Positions 46,580 through 60,049 of a DNA stretch of 64,000 bases are shown here, piece by piece. The DNA is from Strigops habroptila (lineage: Eukaryota > Chordata > Aves > Psittaciformes > Psittacidae): positions 6,851,284 through 6,915,283 of the forward strand of contig NC_046358.1 of NCBI RefSeq assembly GCF_004027225.2, in the 5' to 3' direction. Below the pieces are notes generated by a model that saw only the letters and a program-made list of their open reading frames with translations, had not been told where the DNA came from and made no database searches. The position numbers and the translations under genes are program-made. Numbering within the stretch: the stretch's first letter is position 1; each line of letters opens with the position of its first letter.

Positions 46580-46990
46580 GCAGACATAGCGCTGATGGGC
46601 TCTGCACGACGCCCCCGAGCCCTCCGCTCAGCTTTGCACCTCGCTAAGCCCCTTCTCCTTCTGCCCGAGAAGGCGGAAGGCAGCGAGGGGGGCAGAGGGG
46701 CCGGAGCCCGCGGGCACTCTCCGCTGCGGGGGAAACTGCTGCTCCGGCCCTGAGGAGGTGCCGCCATGTCCGTACAGCGCGACCGGGGGGCTCAGGCCCT
46801 CAGGCACGGAGGTGGCCTCAGGCCCGGGGCCGTGCCGCACGCCCTGCCACAGCCGCCGGCCGCCTGCGTTCCCCGGCTTTGCCGTGTGGGGTCACTCGGG
46901 CTGCGCCGGCAGCTCTGCCGGGGAAGGCGCCGGTTCCGCCTCGCCTCCGCTCCGCTTCCCCCCGCGGGGTGAGGGGTTCTGCTCCCCCGG
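46580..46990. promoter_or_regulatory. GC-rich, CpG-dense island 1.2 kb past the SPINT1 3' end
   Basis: From about GCGCTGATGGGCTCTGCACG to CCCCGCGGGGTGAGGGG, dense in CpG (GACGCCCCCGAGC, GGAGCCCGCGGGC, GCGCGACCGGGG). This contrasts with the CpG-poor DNA on both sides and suggests an unmethylated promoter or enhancer. It contains the 68-codon open frame 46766-46972, described in findings. No known gene was recognised downstream on either strand. Confidence 0.55.
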
Positions 46991-48255
46991 GAATCCCAGC
47001 TCTTCAGAGAGGGTTTGTTTTCCCGGCGGGAATGGGACCCCAGATCTTGCAGCTGGCTGCAGAATGAAAGCGCCCTCCTCACAAACCAGAACTGGAGAGT
47101 GCCTTGCTGTGCGCTGAAGGAACATTCCTCAGTGAAAACTAAGCCTGATACCGAGCAAAACCTCCTATTCCCCCAGCTGCGGCCAGAAACAAGCAGTTAC
47201 GTGAAGTTGTTTTGGGGCAGAGCCGCTCCTCCTGGTGCAGAGCTCCCCAGTGTGTCCCCCTGAGCCCATCGCCCCAGTGCAGCTGCTCCCTGGTGCCAGC
47301 GCCTCCCGGGGCTCTGGAGCTGGTCCCTTGTCCTGCAGTGTCCAGGCAATGCCCTCTGCACCGAGGTCTATGTTTTTGAGGGGTTGGTTTGCACAGTTTA
47401 TGGAGCCAGGCTCATGCCAAGCCCTGGAAGCTGCTGCACACTGTGCTACTGCCTCTGCATAAGTTGTCCTGCCTGTCTTTTGGTAGCCTCCATCTCTGCA
47501 GAAGGAGATGCCTCTGATCCCTGATCACCAACCCTTTTTGCCTTGCTCCGACTATCAGGAAGGAGGGCTTGCTTGCTTGAGTGTTTGGCTGAGTTAATCC
47601 CAGTGGGCTGGAGGGGACCTCGCAGGCTTCGTGTGGCTGTCGGGCTGGATACAGGAAGCATTAGCTCACAGCAAAACACTGTGTGTCTCCGGCTTCCCTG
47701 TGGCACAATGGCTCACAAATAAACACAACAGCTGCCCCGGCATGACAAGGGATGGCTCCACAGTGGCAGGACAGAATATTGTCCCCCGCACAAAAGCCAC
47801 AGTGGTGTGACACTTTCTGATAAGTTACTTCAGCTCTCCAGCCTAATTTATTGCTTGAGGGAGAAATTATTTAGGTTTTGATGTCAAACAGTTCATTCAG
47901 GTTAAAAAGAGAGCTCTAAAGCTGGGGGAAGAAGGAATGGGGTTGTCCGCAAGCTCTGTATAATGTAAAGAGAATTCCTTAATATAATTTCCCTTAGTGC
48001 AAGCATTAGGAATGACCAGACTTGCTCCTTCTGCAGTGTGCTTCGAGCTCCTAAATGGAGCAGATGCAGATTTGAAGTGCCACAGGTAGTCCGGCATGTA
48101 GTAAACAAACATTGCTCGCTAAAGTGGTGCCTGTGTGGGAAATAGCCTGTGAAAACTTTCCAGATACTCCTTTTTTCCAACTTGAAGAAATAGAGACATT
48201 AATTGGAAATACTCTTCCCTTGGTCATGAAGCACTGCATGTAACAGTAATAGCTT

Positions 48256-48345
48256 ATAGAATTATGGAATCATAGGATAGTTGGGATTGGAAGAGACCTT
48301 CAAAGGTCATCTAGTCCAACCCCCAAAGACACAGAGAAATACAGT
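48256..48345 (-). repeat. CR1 LINE 3' fragment, antisense
   Basis: AATTATGGAATCATAGGATAG followed by GGAAGAGACCTTCAAAGGTC and ATCTAGTCCAACCCCC. A short terminal piece of the same older subfamily as the one at 38.9 kb. Confidence 0.88.
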
Positions 48346-51300
48346 CAGCTGTAGAAATTACAGCAGATCTGGTCAGTTCTGCAGCATGTAAGAGGGCACG
48401 GAGGAACCTCTCTGCAAGGAAGCCTTGCTGACCAGTGTCATGGGGAAATGAGTGTTTCCTGGGCAAGGTGCCACCTGAGGCATGACAGAGTTTCTGTGGC
48501 ACTTAGTCACTGGTTGCCTCTCCGAGATGTCCTCATCTCCTGCTGTGTCAGGAGTTTGGAAACTTACCATCAATTCCTATAACAGCTTTAGGAGACTTTG
48601 GAAGGCCAGACCCATCGTTTAATTACCATCTTCAGTGAGTTGCCCAGAGCCAGCCTACATGAGAGGATATACAGAATGAGAGCGAGTGGCCGGCGGGAGC
48701 TGCAGAGGCTCTGCTGGAGCCAGCGAGGCGCTCCAGCAAGAAGAAGGGTATTTTTCCACAAGTCTCAGTGCAGACAAAGCGTCTGTGTCTTTGTTCTCTG
48801 CCCTGACACACCTGACCTACATGCTGGCTGCTTCAGGATTGTTCAGAAATATTTGTGATGGGTTGAAGCAAAAGCATTGGCCCAGGAATTTGAGCTGCTG
48901 GGACTCCCCCGGCGAGAAACTCTGCTTTAAATTAAACCATAGTGTCCCTCTCACGTAGGCATCGTGGGAGCCCTTCCCTCCTGCAGCTGCACCCAAAGGG
49001 ACCCGAGCTCTGCTGCCTGTCCCTGCCTGCGGGCTGAACTGCTGGAGGTTTTGTTCATGATGGGGTTATTGTTCAGCCACAGCTGGTGCCCACTGTGGTT
49101 TGCCAGTTCCTCTGAGATGTCCATAAGAGGGGGCAGCAATATCTTAATATGCCACCCAATGTTGTCTTGGACACAGTACTCTCAAACCAGCAGGGACATT
49201 GTGCACTGCTGGAGCTGCGTGCTGTTAGATGCTCTGGGCTTCTATGAGCTCCATAAGATGTGAGGTAATGTTCCCTTTCTCTGAATCTACAGTAATGTTA
49301 TGGTCCACATTACCATAGTCCCCCTGGTCTTGAAGCCTCACAGCCTTCTGCAAGGCAGGGGAGAGATGTACAACCTTCAGAAGAACAGAGAATTGACCTC
49401 AGGTCTCCCAAGCCTCTTGTGGGTCCTCCGTGTCCTGGGTCTGCTTCCCCTCGGTTTTGTATGGGTTATAGAGAGCCAGGCCCTGCTCCTGGGGTCACCA
49501 GTCCAGCAGCAAAAACTTGCCAATGAGACTTTAAAAAACAATGCATGTGGGTGCTTCTCCTTCTTGTTCTTTATCTATTTGGATCAATTTCCCAGATGTT
49601 TTGCTGACACACACTATGTTTTGAAAGAAATAAGTGATTTTCCCCTGTTATCAGAGGACTTCAGGCAGCAGTGCCTTCATTAAAACCAAAGCAAGCCAAA
49701 ACAGTCCTTTTATAGAGCATCATCAAGTTCAGAAGCTGGTAGCTGAGCCTCACAAGCCTTGCCACATAGACCTTTCTATGCCTTGGAAGCAGCTGCAATT
49801 CTTTATTAGAAGATGAAGGGGCACTTGTGACACGCTTGAGGAGGCTTAACAACAGGCAGGTGCTTTGGGGAGCTGTGGGGTCATTGCATGGACCATGTGT
49901 CTCTGCAGCTGAGCAGACAGAAGCTGCTGCTGAAGATGCAAAGCTCTTACTTTAATGTCCTCACTAGAGGTTTTTGGTGCATGAAGTTTCTGTTAAACCA
50001 GTTTGAACTGGTTCTCTCTCATATTTAGAAACTATCCCTGCTTATGTTGTAGAATTACACCCTGTTGACAAATCTTCCTTTCCCTCTCATCCTAGTATTT
50101 TGGGAGAGGGGCAAATCTTTTACCCTTTACTCTAAAGCCAGGGCTAACGATTTTAAATGGATTGCCTGCCATGTGTTCTGCCAACTGATCCTTCCACCAC
50201 TCCTCTGCTTTTCAGCCATGCAGTTTCCACCCTCCTTCCACTTACCTCCCAGTTCAGCTGCTATGGGACCCAACAGAGACAGAATCTGCCCAGACCACTA
50301 CTAGAGATAAAGGGAAAAGCTGGCACAATGTGTGTGCCCAGTATCATTCTTCCCATCACCTTGTATACAGGCATTCTCAGCCAGCAAGGCTTTATCTTCT
50401 TCCTTTTCTGTTGCATTCCCATCACATTACTGTCTTAAGCACACAAGGCTGTAAAACCCACGCAAATATGCGGCCATCTCCAAAATGAGTAAGCATCTGA
50501 AGGGCTCTGCTTGGGAATAGTCAATGTAACCAGACACTGCCATTTGAATACTAGAAGTGTTGTGTACTGGGGAAACTTCCACTGTTGGCCAACCCTGGGG
50601 CTACTGGGTGAGGTCCAAAAGGAAGCTCAAGTACCAAGAAAATGGCTATTTGTTTTTTATCAGTATTTTTTCACCACTTGGCTTCTCTTCCTCTGCAAGG
50701 CTCCAGATGCCAGGGACTGATCTAAGATCTCCAATGCTGTACCTCACAGATGGCATTTCACAATCCACTGCAGGTTCTCCCAGCCTGCTGAGCATGTTTG
50801 TTTCCATGTACTGGAAGTGAACTGGGATCCACTGGGGACACTGATCCTTGTATCACCAAGTGCCAGGTAGGTCCGCCTGGTGGGACAGGCTGGAAGGGAT
50901 GTTCTGTTTTATTGCTGGGTGAGCTTTCCCTCCATGTTGGTAGAAGCCTCCAGCCCAGGGTGCAAGACAGGACAGGAGCCCTGGGTGAGCAGCAGCCTGC
51001 AGAGCTGATGGTGAAAACAGAGTCCAAAGGAGCAGATCAGCACTGCAACTCAGTCTGTGCTACAGCTAGCCCCTGCTGAAGGGGTAGTCCCACATGCCAG
51101 CTGCTTTCTTCACATTAGCTTTGAATGCCCGAAACATCCTGGCAAAAAGCTATTCACTTTTCAGGGATCTGGTTTCTGCTAGTGCAGCTCCTTGAACCAA
51201 CTCCCCAGGGCATCAGCTGAGCACCAGCACTGGCAGGAAACCTACAGGAGCATGCCTTGGAGAGCATCTCTGAAGGAAGCTGACCCAAAAATGTCAAACC

Positions 51301-51974
51301 ATACCCATCAGCCCTGCCATCTCCTCTAGTTCTGTATGCCCTGGATTTACAGCACCAGACTGAAGCTCTAGAAAACTGCATCCAGCTTCTGCCTTGTTGT
51401 TGTGGAAGTCACATCCCTGCTTAGCGTACCTCTTCATCAGCACATCACAAGTAACATTGCCATCTTGCCTCTCAGCCTCCCTGTGGTTCAGAGAGATACC
51501 TCCTGCACTGTCTGCAGTGGGGCTGGTGTCTGGGGCTGGCAGCTCACCTGCTGTCCTGCCTTGGCCCACAGCCCTGGGGCCAAAGGAGCCAGGAGCACTG
51601 CCCCAAACTGCCCTCATCAGCCCTTTCACATGGACCCACAACCTCATAAAAGGCTCCTTCTTCCCTGTGCCTCCAGGCTTGCTGTAAATTGCCTCATCCA
51701 GCTGCTGAGAAAAGGGGGCTTTCCCAGCTTTCATTTATTCCCCTCTGTGTTCGGGTTTATGTTAATTGTGCGTGATTAACCGGCTGTGGGCTGGAAGCTC
51801 TTCTGACAGCCTCTTCCAAGGAGGCCGTGAGGAGAGAGCCAGGAAACAGCGGTGGTGAAACCCGCATGGAAAACTGCAGAAGCTTCTCCCTAGAGCCTGG
51901 ATTTCAGCAGCAGGAGGAGCAGATTGCCACAGCCCCTGAGTGCAGGCTCAAGCAGAACCTGTGTTTGGGGCTTA

Positions 51975-52285
51975 CAAGGATGCTGGAGAGGGACACTTCA
52001 TCAGGGACTGTAGCAATAGGACAAGGAGTAATGGGTTCAAACTTAAACAGGGGAAATTCAGGTTAGATATAAGGAAGACGTTCATTACTGTGAGGGTGGT
52101 GAGGCACGGGCACAGGTTGCCCAGAGAAGTGGTAAATGCTCCATCCCTGGCAGTGTTCAAGGCCAGGTTGGACAGAGCCTTGGGTGACATGGTTTAGTGT
52201 GAGGTGTTGCTGCCCATGGCAGGGGGTTGGAACTAGATGATCTTAAGGTCCTTTCTAACCCAGACCATTCTATGATTCTATGATA
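51975..52285 (+). repeat. CR1 LINE 3' end, sense, near-complete terminal part
   Basis: AAGGATGCTGGAGAGGGACA through GGTGGTGAGGCACGGGCACA to CATTCTATGATTCTATG. The ORF2 tail is still open in frame 51940-52197 (residues [20 protein letters not shown]), so it is a relatively young copy. Confidence 0.93.
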
Positions 52286-55200
52286 AGTCACCTATGACTG
52301 CAGGCAGAAGACTGCTTGGCAGGGTTGTGTACATGACCATTGATAGATCAGGAGAAAAGCCTCTTCCAGAGCCAGAAAGAGATTCCCTGAGCCCCGCTCA
52401 CAGGTTCTGCATCCCTGGAACTGCACACTCTGATGCTTTGTCCACGCAGTTATTGCATCATACATAAAGCAGGTACAAAAGGCCACTGGGTCATCATTGC
52501 CCTCTGGCTGAAAAAAATGTGGTGGTAGTACTTTTTTTTTACTTCTTGGTAGCTCTGCAGATCTTGGCAGGTTCCTAGGCTGGATGGAAACAAGCCTTGT
52601 GTCCCTGCTCCACTCCCTGCTTTCCAGTGAAGTTCCTCCAGAGGGTTTTTGTAGCTGAGGTGCTCGAAAATCTCAGCTGACCTGCAGATTGGGTACTCAA
52701 GCCTCTGTTTTCCTGCTTTATTCAGCAGGAAATGCTTTGTCTTCCTCTTGTCTCCAGACCTTGACAAATAACTGAGGAAGTGAGGATGTTGGGGAGCACA
52801 GGGTGCTTGTTCTTCCCTGGGAGATAACTGTCTTACCTTACTCCATCCAGCTAATGCCCTTTTTAATCTATAGCTCCTGTGACTTCCTCCAGGGTGGCCT
52901 AATTGATACATAACTAATGAAATCCAGAACAGTTAATAACAGCTGGTAATTGGCTTTGGAGTATGCTGCTTCTGTTTCAAAACAGAGAAGGGCTCATGTG
53001 CCCAGGTGTTTGCTATTTAAATGAGTGCTGCTTCTGCTCACCAAGCTCGGGGCTTGGCCAGATCATTATACTCTGAAGAGTAGGAGAAAGGCAGATGTTC
53101 TGGATAGGGGGAGTCATTTCTCTTCTGTAAAGAGGGTATGATGCTAAGCTGCAATGACTTGTGAATGTACCTGGTCCTGTCATCAGGGCCTCCTCTACCA
53201 CCCCTTTTGGCAACCTCAAGGTGAACTGCAGATATCACCAAATCCTTCTCTGTCACTGTCCCACAGCCGGTTCCTTCCCTGTAATGGAGACAGCACACAT
53301 GAACAAGTGTTTCCTCTGCAGAGCCACTACTGATACCTGCACAGGGACCTTTGTCAAGGGCTGGCAGCTGACTGACACGTTCACTGCAGCGTGTCTTGGC
53401 CACCTCCCCTCCACAGGAACACCACCAGCAAGCAAACCCCGCTCTCCTGGTGCTGCTCCGCGCCCCAGTTCCCACTGCAGTCACTGGGCAGACTGGGCTG
53501 CGGTCAGGCAGCAGGCAGGTAGAACCGGTACCCAAGGCATGACCGGGCTTGTTCAAAGTCTAACTTCCTATTGCTCTTATTTGCCCCCCTCCTGTTCACT
53601 TTCCCATAAACTCTACCTTTGTTTGACTCTGAGCACACCCTTCTTTCCTCTCTTTTTTTTTCCCCCTTCAGAGACTGCTGATATGCACTGTAAGACGTCT
53701 GGAACCAACAGACCGTGTGGCACAATCCAAGTATCACAGCATCAGGCAAGGAGATAGCATCTTTCTCCAGTCACAGAAGCACTGTATCTCTCTCTCTATG
53801 TTCCTCGGATCCTGTAAACTTTCTGGTTTGAACCACTGAGAGATTTTTGGCACTGTGCAAAGCACTCCAGCATCAGTCTGGGTAGGACAGTCGCGAACCT
53901 TGCAGAAAGCACCATGGGAACCCTAATGATTGAAAATACGCCTTGGCTGTAAAAAATAGTGCCTCTGATTCCAATAAAGTTAACTTTAGTTGAGTGTCCT
54001 ACAGCAAAATTCAAGATAAGGAAATGTTCACCCTAAAGTATCTACATGAGGCCCACACTACAGCTTCTCTCCATGGGGGAAGGTCAGAACAACCTGGTTC
54101 TCTTCTTACCTAGCTTAATGGTACTTTTCAGCAAAGCTGAACCAAACTGTCCTCTCCAGGGTGCCTTTCACCTCCTTGGAGTAGAAGACAAAACAAGTCC
54201 TCCTTGATATGTTCAGAGCATGCCTGGCCACCTCCTCATGACCAGACTGCTGCCTCTGTGACACAGGTTTGGGGCTGTCTGCTGAGGTGCTGTGCTTCCA
54301 TCCCTGATGCCTTGGGTCGGTTTTTGTGAGCCCAAACCTGTGGGTGGCTGATGGGAGCAGAATCCTTGTCCTTGTCCCAGCCCAAGCACTAAGAAAACCA
54401 GTTCCCTGCCTAATTGTTCCAGGAAAACAGTGATGTTTGGGAGTCCAGGTTCCCGACTAAAGACTCTGTTGTGAGGGAAGAGCCGATGCATGGGTGCTGC
54501 TTAAAACTGGCCACTGAAAGCCAGGAGACAAACTGTGTTTGGTTCCTAACCAAGTCTATGCTTGTCTGTGCTGCAATTAGAGTGGACTAATACATGTTGC
54601 ACATCGTATGGTCCAAATTTCTCACAGAGATGAGTATTGTGGAGCTGGGCAAAGCTCAGGAGCCATCCCCAGCATGATGGTAATTGTAAGGTACAGCAGT
54701 CCTTTGAAACTGCTTTTGAACGTGGGGCTGGAAAGGGCTTCCTGACTCATGTCCACTTACTTACCTTCTATTTTAGAGAACTTTGTCATCTAGTAGTTTC
54801 CATAAACAAGACGTTCTTGGTCTTCAAGGCAAGGGGTTTGTTCTCACACTGTTCCAGCTGAAAACCTCCCCAGAACCTCTGGGCTCTGCGACCAAAACCA
54901 CTCTTCTACTTTCCAACCTGTCTTGAATTTTGTCCAGTTTGCACCCATTTGATTTGTGTCAAAAAATGTTCTTTTGCTTAAGAAGTTCCTTTTCTACCCC
55001 TAGCATGAGCAAGCTGAGAATCTCGTGAGACTGGCCAGTGCATATGTCTCAACCTCTCCTTGCAGTTCATCCCAGGCTGCAACAATTCACGTATCTGATG
55101 GTTAGAGCACTGGATCTTCTAGCTTTATAGGATTAGCAATAAATATCACAAAATAAGAGAGATTTCAGAAATCCTTTGGGTGTTTAACAAAGCTGAGACT

Positions 55201-57017
55201 TGCTGATTCACCCTAGGACAAATCAGAGGGACTGCCCTGCTGCCCAAGCATCCATGTTCCTCCCAGGCAAGGGTAGATGTCAAAGAGGATCCTGCTGTGG
55301 CCAGTGACTGTTTCTACGTCACTCAGCCAAAGTTCAGACAGGGTGAGAGGAAAGCAAACCTTTGTGTTTTCATGACAAATGTATTTTAGCATAGCAAGAT
55401 CTATTTGTTGATTTGGCTTAAAAGCCCCTCTGTTTTCAAGCTCCTGAAACTGTCAGGAATCACCCCTACACCTTTGCAATGCCTCTCCAGTCCCCAAGCT
55501 TTAAAGCCTTAACATGTTATCATTGCTGTTTAAATCAGGGATGGGGACTCCACTGATGCTCTCTGCTTCACAGATACAAAAGAAAGAGATCATCCCAGCT
55601 CTGCAGAGTTTATTAGCTGATGTAAGCATGACCCCATGCCATCTAAGCCTCCTGGAAGCAAGTCAGATTGATGTTCCACTGATAAACATATCAGCAGCTG
55701 AGGAGCTGTGCACAGTGCGGCTCCCATAATTGCTAACTCCGGTTCAAAGGCTTTTATGCAAAGGAACAATGGGCACCAAAACACTGTTGCAGCCTGTTAT
55801 GCACCGCAGTGTTTTGCTGTGATGGAAAGGCTTGCCCTGTCAGACAAGCCTGCTTTTCATGTCCCTGTCCTCTTCATAACACAGAGGTAATTCCTATCAG
55901 TAAGGAGGCTATTGTCCACCTTTTAAGAATGGGAGCCAGGGATGTACATGCTGGCTAAGAAGATGAAAAGAGGTGTTAGTAAAAAGGGAAGTGCCAGCCA
56001 CAAAGGGCTGCTCTCCTCACTGGAAATCTGTCCCTTTTATCAGCAGATTTCCCTGTCACCAGCAGTGCCCGAGATGGAAGTGACAGCTCATTTGTTTCGC
56101 CTTCACTGCCAACAGTTGAGCACATCTCTGTGTGTCGTTAAGGAGTGCTTTTTTGCCTCATGTCCATTTTCCCTCCCTCCTCACCGAGTTGAGGTGCAGC
56201 CTTTGAAAAGAAGTCTGCTTTCAGCACGATCTGGAACACTGCGTGAGACGTGAGCTGCTGCCCAGCCAGCCCCTGCCATTTCAGGGTGGCTCACCAAGCT
56301 GCTCTCACTGACTTCAGAACCAGCTTCTTGTGCAACTTTGCAATCAGCAATGCATATTATGACCGGGCAGCTTCCTTACACCCAGAGCAGTATTTATTTC
56401 ACAGGAAAATGCTTTGTGTAAAGCCTTCCTACCCTGCTCAGTCAGCACTGATGAGGCAGGACTCTGCGGGCAGCACCTAAACGTGTGAGGTGAGTCCCCC
56501 TTAGAAACTTCCCAGCCCTTGCAAGAGGCAGGACCTTTTCCAGCTCCCTGGGTTATTGAGGGCACCGGCCCTTCTGCGCAAAACTAGATTATCCCTTAGT
56601 GACTTTCATATGTTTGCTGAGATGTGGTTTATTTTTAGCCAGCTGCTTTCCTTCTTCCTTGTTTGTCCTTCTCGACACCAGAACAGCAATCCAGTGCCTT
56701 TGCACCGCAGAACCCCAGAGCCAGACCTACACATAGTGCATCCAATGTATTGCAGAACAGCAGAAACCTCCCCTACCCGATGGGCTGCTTGGAGGGAAAA
56801 GGAAGAACTAGAAGGAAAGTGATCCTCACAGAATTACCCTAGCAGAGCCCATCACTTGTGCTTCTCCATCCTCATTTCATAGCATGGCAGACGCAGTGTG
56901 AAATGCTCTGCTCTCTGACCAGCTGGAGAGGTTGTGCTGGAAGTTTGGGTGCTTTTAAACCACCAAATTTCTTTTGCTCTCCTACAAACACATGCTTGGA
57001 GTGCTGTAGGTATTGTA

Positions 57018-57058
57018 GGCCCACCTACTGACCTGTAGGTAGTGCAGGTCAGTGGGCC
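57018..57058. other. Imperfect inverted repeat, hairpin-forming
   Basis: GGCCCAC and TGACCTG on the left arm pair with CAGGTCAGTGGGCC on the right arm, with CTAC bulged out and a short loop. About 14 paired bases. Confidence 0.6.
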
Positions 57059-59684
57059 AGGGCCACCTGAGTGTTTATTTGCAGAGTCAGGATCTCTATG
57101 AGGTTGACGCAAGCTTCAGTATGGAGGATCCCTACAGCCAGCACTCACAGAGGGTCTGTTGAGCTTAATAACAAGAACGTTTATTAGTGAGTAAAAATAA
57201 TGCTAGTGGTAACAAAGTATCTACTTCATATTGTGCATAATACCAATAGATTTCACTTTTCTTCCCAGTGCTACAGCTTGATGAAACTCCACTTCTTCTC
57301 TGGTGCATATATTTCCACTACTTTGGAATATTTCTGGCAAATATTCCAATATAGATTTTTGTTATGAGCTACTCTGAACCCTGGGATTTCTGTAGGACAG
57401 AAAACTTTCCCTCTAGGAAACCACAAGTCCTTTCTCTCCTAAATGAAAGCAGCAGCATGGTCTGTTCACCTTTGAGGGATCTCCCTTCCCACAGAGCCAT
57501 GGGATCTCAAAAGGGATCTCCTTCAGACAGGGCCCTTAGGGCATCAGAGCTGCAAGAGCTGAAGGCAAGACTCATTTCTTCTCAGCAAGAAGGTGGGAAT
57601 CCTGGAGATGTCCAAGTCAGGAGTGGCCAGTGTGGTTGGATTGCTCCAGGGTTCATCCTGACCCACTGAGAACAGACCTCTGATGCCACAGCCCTGCTGT
57701 GCTGCAGTGGGTAGTCACCAAAACGGGACTGTTCCACCCAAAAATCCAATGGAAAAAGCTAATCTATCAAAATGTGAAAATATTGGTTAGATAATTCCTG
57801 GCCTTTAACCCTCGTCAGTTCCACCAGCTGAGGTGAAAAGAAAGGGATGTGGAGAACATGAGGCTGGCTAGTAGTTGGGGCTTGCTCCTTGCCAGGAGCG
57901 TTTCCCAGGCCTGGAATGACCAAAGGAGCTGAGGTCTCTGGTCACAGGAGATGTCTGGAAGAACCTTGCAGGGGGAAGCGATCTTGCAGTGCGTCACCCT
58001 AAGCTCAGGTCTGATATCCCTGCCTAAAGAGGCAGAGGTAATTGCCTCTGATTAATGCTGGCAAACCTCTGTGAACTCTGGTGAGGATATGAAAGGACTG
58101 ACATGCCTCTTTGAGATGGGGGTAAGATAGAGTACAGCCAAGTGTGGGAAGAAAATTAAGCTGAGATGTAGTTTTTAATTACCAATAAAGCCATGCTTTA
58201 GGATGGAGGGTTGAGAGCAGGACTTGGTCTCTTCCTGCTCTTATATGCTCCTATAAAAAAGAGTTTATGGAAGAGCAACTAGTGCCTGCTGTAGAGTCCC
58301 ATTTATAACATTTAAATGCTCATGCTGCCCCCTCATCGTTTCTTCCTGGGAGACTGTAATTATTTAGACTACAGATGTGGCCAGAGATTTCCAGCAGGTG
58401 CCAATAAAACACAGAAGGGCAGCACTAGTGGAGTCAGCACTGACACTCAGCAGAAGCAAAACTACCCCTTTAATGGCTGACTATTTGTCCAGATGAGGCA
58501 GAAGGAAGGCTGGACTCTGGACTGCACCGTTCCTTGTTTGGGAATGGTTCCGGCTGCTTCTGGGCTCCCCAACTCCCATATGGTGGCCTGTCTTCCAGGC
58601 ACAGGGTAGAAGCAGCAGAGAATGAACGATGTCCCACATTCTGCATTTTGGGTCCATCTCTTTATATTTCTCTGAGGACTTGACAGTACTAACTATATGA
58701 AGACACCACGTTTTATTCTTCCTCCTCTCCCACCATGTCACCAAGGTGGCATATGTACCATTTAAGTAGCCATATGTATAGCGCTTCCTTTTAATCATCT
58801 CCTAATTTTCCAAACCACGGGTTTGGAAACAGATCTGAAAGTTGGAGATATTCACTCTAAATGAACACCGAATTTCTCCCTTAATTGTCTGAACCCCAGA
58901 GCTGGCGCTACAGCTGCAGAGTTTGGTTTTCCAGTTCTCTCTGGAGGCTGGTGTCTGGACACATCTCAGGGCGTTTGTCCCATTTTGAGGACCACGAGGA
59001 GAAGCACTGTGATGTTCTTGACAATAACCTTCCCCTACTATGGCACTCTGTGAATACCAGTTAATAAATGTGCATCACACCCCACAAAGGGGATGGAGCT
59101 CCCTTTTAGAAATGGAAAAGGGAAAGTCTTTCACCCAAATCATAGGGAAATGATGTTAAAGCCTGGGTTAGCACTTTCAGGTTTCTGCTGACCTGAACTG
59201 TATTATACTTACCCTCTCTCCCAGCACCTAATGCAGTGTCTTTATCATCTGAAAAGAGATGTTTGGAGGTAGTGAATAAATGCACTGCATGGAAAGGCAG
59301 GATGCTGCTGTAACTGGTACTCATATGGCAGTCAACCAGGTGCCGCAGGATGTCCTGTTCCTCCCAAGCTATGGTTGTATTTTATTGGTTAGTACAGGAG
59401 TGCCTGTATTTCAGGCTGAGCATCCTTTGACAGGAGTCTCATACATGTAAGACTTTACTGTCAGATGCTGATAACTCTTATTACTCTACAAATCTATTTG
59501 GCTTACAAGAAATGAACCAAATCATCCTATAGAAGATATCGCTATATAGAAAATATGCTGTAGGAGAGCATTAGATATCCTCTCCTACCCTCCCTTCACA
59601 TTCTACACTGCTGCCCAGATAATATTCAAGGGTGGCTGACATCTTTCATCTGCTCCATGTTATTAAAACCCCTTAGCAGGAGGA

Positions 59685-59714
59685 ATGAATATTCATCTGT
59701 GCTATATATAGCAC
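59685..59714. promoter_or_regulatory. Two adjacent perfect palindromes containing a TATA-like core
   Basis: ATGAATATTCAT (59685-59696) and GTGCTATATATAGCAC (59699-59714) are each identical to their own reverse complement and only two bases apart. The second contains TATATATA. Possible paired-factor binding site or core promoter; not linked to a known gene. Confidence 0.5.
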
Positions 59715-60049
59715 CATGTGTATTGCTATCCACAGCTGGGAGTACAGCTCGGGTACCCACACTCGCATCTTTACGGTTTAGTTTTTGCAAGCCCTTTTTT
59801 GCTCCGTGGCTGCCAAGTCTCTGGCTGGCTGGTGGCATCAGCACTCCGTGAGGAGCCTCCTGCTCCTCTTTCCTGGCAGAGGTTCCACAGGGTTTCAAAG
59901 CCTCCCTCCAGTGTGGTTATTAAAGGCTTTTTGTTTATCTTGTGAAATCTGCCCGTGAATGCTGACACCGACTGAAGCGCTGGGAGAGTTTCCCTGACTC
60001 TTCCTCTCGCTGTCTCTCACGGGTCTATTCCCATGAACATGATCTCAGG

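Noticed and set aside
51294-51734. 146-codon - strand frame
   Set aside because: No domain; the opposite strand is also open for 125 codons; no support for transcription.
53161-53757. 198-codon + strand open frame
   Set aside because: Longest frame in the 3' part, but proline/serine/threonine-biased with a low-complexity phenylalanine tail, no domain, and overlapped by a 172-codon frame on the other strand. No splice or promoter context.
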